64,000 bases of DNA, taken from positions 248,001 to 312,000 of the forward strand of contig NZ_JAPCIO010000001.1 of assembly GCF_025909975.1 (NCBI RefSeq), read 5' to 3'. The notes below the pieces were generated by a model that had not been told where the DNA came from, did no database searches, and saw nothing but the letters and a program-made list of their open reading frames with translations. Each line of letters begins with the position of its first letter. Within the stretch, counting starts at the first letter, position 1. Position numbers and translations under genes: made by a program. Shown here one piece after another: positions 62,386-64,000 of the stretch. The stretch comes from Flavobacterium lacisediminis. Its GTDB lineage: Bacteria > Bacteroidota > Bacteroidia > Flavobacteriales > Flavobacteriaceae.

Positions 62386-64000
62386 TTATTTAATAATTTT
62401 ATCAGAAACAAACAATCCTTTTTTTGCTAATTTTTTGTTTTCCAGATAAATTCCTACTTTATATTCTTCATTATTTAAATTACTAATTTCAAAATCTGCT
62501 TTAAAACCAGAGTTGTCAGCGTTAAAATCGCATTTGAAATAACTTGTAACATCAGGCCTGTTTATAGATTGAATTGGAATTAGTTTTACTCTATCAATTT
62601 GGGTATTGTTGTTTATTAGTACTAAATATAACTTTGTTTCTTCAGATGAAATATTGTTAAAATATGCCCATCCAGAAACCGAAAGTAAATTGTCTTTAAT
62701 ATCAAAAATTTCAATGTTATTCATAAATGAATCTCCACTGTAAGTAGATTTTATATCTAATCCACTAAGATTTATAAATTGAGGAGTTTCTTTAGTTAGT
62801 ACAAAATGCTTCGCCCACCCTTGAAATCCATCAAAAGATTCATCAATTACAAAGTTTTTGTTTATAAATTCTAAAGATTTATCGCTTGGTTGATAAACTT
62901 TTCCAAATGCATCTAAATACCAAAAAGATTGAATCTTTGATGAATCGTTAATCATTTCGTTTATTAACGTTTCAAATTCTTTTTCAACTACCGGATTTTG
63001 TTCTGACTTATTAAAATAATAATCAAACCAATACTTTTGACTAGTATATACTTCGTGTTTTCTAGAGTTGTTTTCAATAACTGTATTTGAAGCTTCTCTA
63101 AATTGTGCTTTATTTGGTGAATCATAATATTTTTTTTCTAATACCAAATTAATTAGTGAAAAAATAATAATTAAAACTATTGCGAGATGTTTCAGGAATT
63201 TATTTTTTATTTCATTTATACCCCATGCAATAAATATATAAATTACTGGAATAACACTTGTAAAGTATCTAGTTAGTATTAGTGAAACTTCCCCGTATGA
63301 TTTAACAAGTAAAAATAGCACAAAAACAACTCCCCAAAATAGTAAAAATGTGAATGCTAATAGTTTATTATTATTTGAAACATTTCCTTTTAGTTTAAAT
63401 AAATTAAACAATAGGAATTGAAATACTACCAAATACAAAAACAATAAAAATTCTGAGTTTCCGAAAACTTCTTTAATCATTATTGTAAAAGAATCTTGTG
63501 TTGGTTTTGGTACCCAAAATTCTCCTTTTCCAAAAAGTAATATAAATTTTTGAATGTTTGGCAAAAATATTAGAATTGTAATTATCCCAATTATAAAAAA
63601 CTGTTTTAATATATCTTTTGAGATTTTTTGTTTTGTTTGATAAAAATAAAAAAGGATAAAAATAAACTGACTAAAAAGATTTATAAATCCAAAAAAATTA
63701 ATGTTTAATAATAAACCTGCCGATAATCCGTAAAAAACTGCATTTTTTAAACTTTTGTCATTTAAAAAACACCATAGCCTATAATAAACAAAAATAGTTA
63801 CTGCTAAATATAAAGAATATGGTCTAGCTTCTTGAGAAATATATATGTGATAATGACTTAAGCAAAACAATAAAGAGACTATTAATGCGGTATTTTTATT
63901 AATAATTTTTTTTGTTAATATATAAATTAAATATATTGAAATAATACCTCCAAAAACCGAAAAAAGTCTTGCAATAATAGAATTAAACCCAAATAAAGCA
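62386..64000 (-). CDS. GT39-type membrane glycosyltransferase with C-terminal beta domain (5' end missing)
   Basis: The frame is open to the window edge, so the N-terminus is missing; the visible part is about 537 residues. It has ARLFSVFGG in the first visible helices, then SQEARPYSLYLAVTIF, the hallmark of PMT_2/ArnT-like transferases that use polyprenyl-linked sugars in the periplasm, and about eight further helices. A soluble C-terminal beta-sandwich (about the last 130 residues, LLSVSGWAYFN) follows. Which sugar it moves is unknown. Confidence 0.85.
   Translation of the reverse strand, partial: ALFGFNSIIARLFSVFGGIISIYLIYILTKKIINKNTALIVSLLFCLSHYHIYISQEARPYSLYLAVTIFVYYRLWCFLNDKSLKNAVFYGLSAGLLLNINFFGFINLFSQFIFILFYFYQTKQKISKDILKQFFIIGIITILIFLPNIQKFILLFGKGEFWVPKPTQDSFTIMIKEVFGNSEFLLFLYLVVFQFLLFNLFKLKGNVSNNNKLLAFTFLLFWGVVFVLFLLVKSYGEVSLILTRYFTSVIPVIYIFIAWGINEIKNKFLKHLAIVLIIIFSLINLVLEKKYYDSPNKAQFREASNTVIENNSRKHEVYTSQKYWFDYYFNKSEQNPVVEKEFETLINEMINDSSKIQSFWYLDAFGKVYQPSDKSLEFINKNFVIDESFDGFQGWAKHFVLTKETPQFINLSGLDIKSTYSGDSFMNNIEIFDIKDNLLSVSGWAYFNNISSEETKLYLVLINNNTQIDRVKLIPIQSINRPDVTSYFKCDFNADNSGFKADFEISNLNNEEYKVGIYLENKKLAKKGLFVSDKIIK

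Overview
The window looks like chromosomal DNA of a member of the Flavobacteriaceae, most likely Flavobacterium or a close relative. The DNA is AT-rich. Starts show no Shine-Dalgarno pattern. Many genes are preceded by the Bacteroidota -7 element TAnnTTTG. Family markers include the gliding lipoprotein GldH, a type IX secretion (T9SS) sorting domain on a large protease, DUF1573, a CCDC81/SPOR protein, and DUF4254, DUF6427 and DUF6341 proteins. I see no tRNA, rRNA, CRISPR array, insertion sequence or prophage.

Layout. 1-973: Ktr/Trk potassium uptake (end of the channel subunit and its RCK regulator). 975-7269: haem synthesis genes hemD, hemE, hemF, hemB and a lipoprotein cytochrome c, interrupted between hemE and hemF by three AT-rich accessory genes. 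7277-9227: an OmpR-type two-component system, divergent from a DUF1573 gene across tandem TTAACA boxes. 9930-18137: DNA repair methyltransferase, two serine-reactive hydrolases, an exonuclease, a T9SS-exported subtilase and a nucleoside-recognition transporter. 18199-20635: class I fumarase and two small unknown genes, one flanked by duplicated terminators. 20647-27197: rlmI, then a minus-strand run ricT-gldH-pbp1A-scoA-scoB. 27376-30205: a likely tRNA U34 hydroxylation operon (trhO, trhP, ferredoxin). 30394-41989: recA, an ECF sigma factor with a possible envelope-spanning partner, plsC, trpS, dprA, a SPOR protein, a thioesterase, a ferredoxin reductase and a membrane AraC regulator. 42121-48797: a surface protein with an S74-like chaperone end, GT9 glycosyltransferase with DUF4254, upp, DUF6427, DUF6341 and purD. 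48917-64000: a surface-polysaccharide region of adenylate ligase, glycosyltransferases, initiating phosphoglycosyltransferase, UDP-glucuronate decarboxylase-like enzyme, two O-antigen ligase/polymerase-type proteins, acetyltransferase, flippase, methyltransferase and, at the edge, a GT39-type membrane glycosyltransferase.

How they work together. The hem genes carry out successive steps from porphobilinogen formation to protoporphyrinogen and sit next to a c-type cytochrome that uses the product. The trh operon carries the oxygen-dependent and the prephenate/iron-sulfur routes to the same tRNA modification side by side. The last 14 kb can supply initiation, assembly, flipping and polymerisation of one surface glycan.

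Most unusual signals: a duplicated and decayed 5' end of hemF that marks gene insertion, with hemF now starting at TTG; a second gene flanked by duplicated terminators; a shared C-terminal domain on TrhO and TrhP; a single protein with an anti-sigma-like N-terminus and an outer-membrane-barrel-like C-terminus; and a G7 tract inside a glycan glycosyltransferase gene. I did not find a clear new defence or mobile system.
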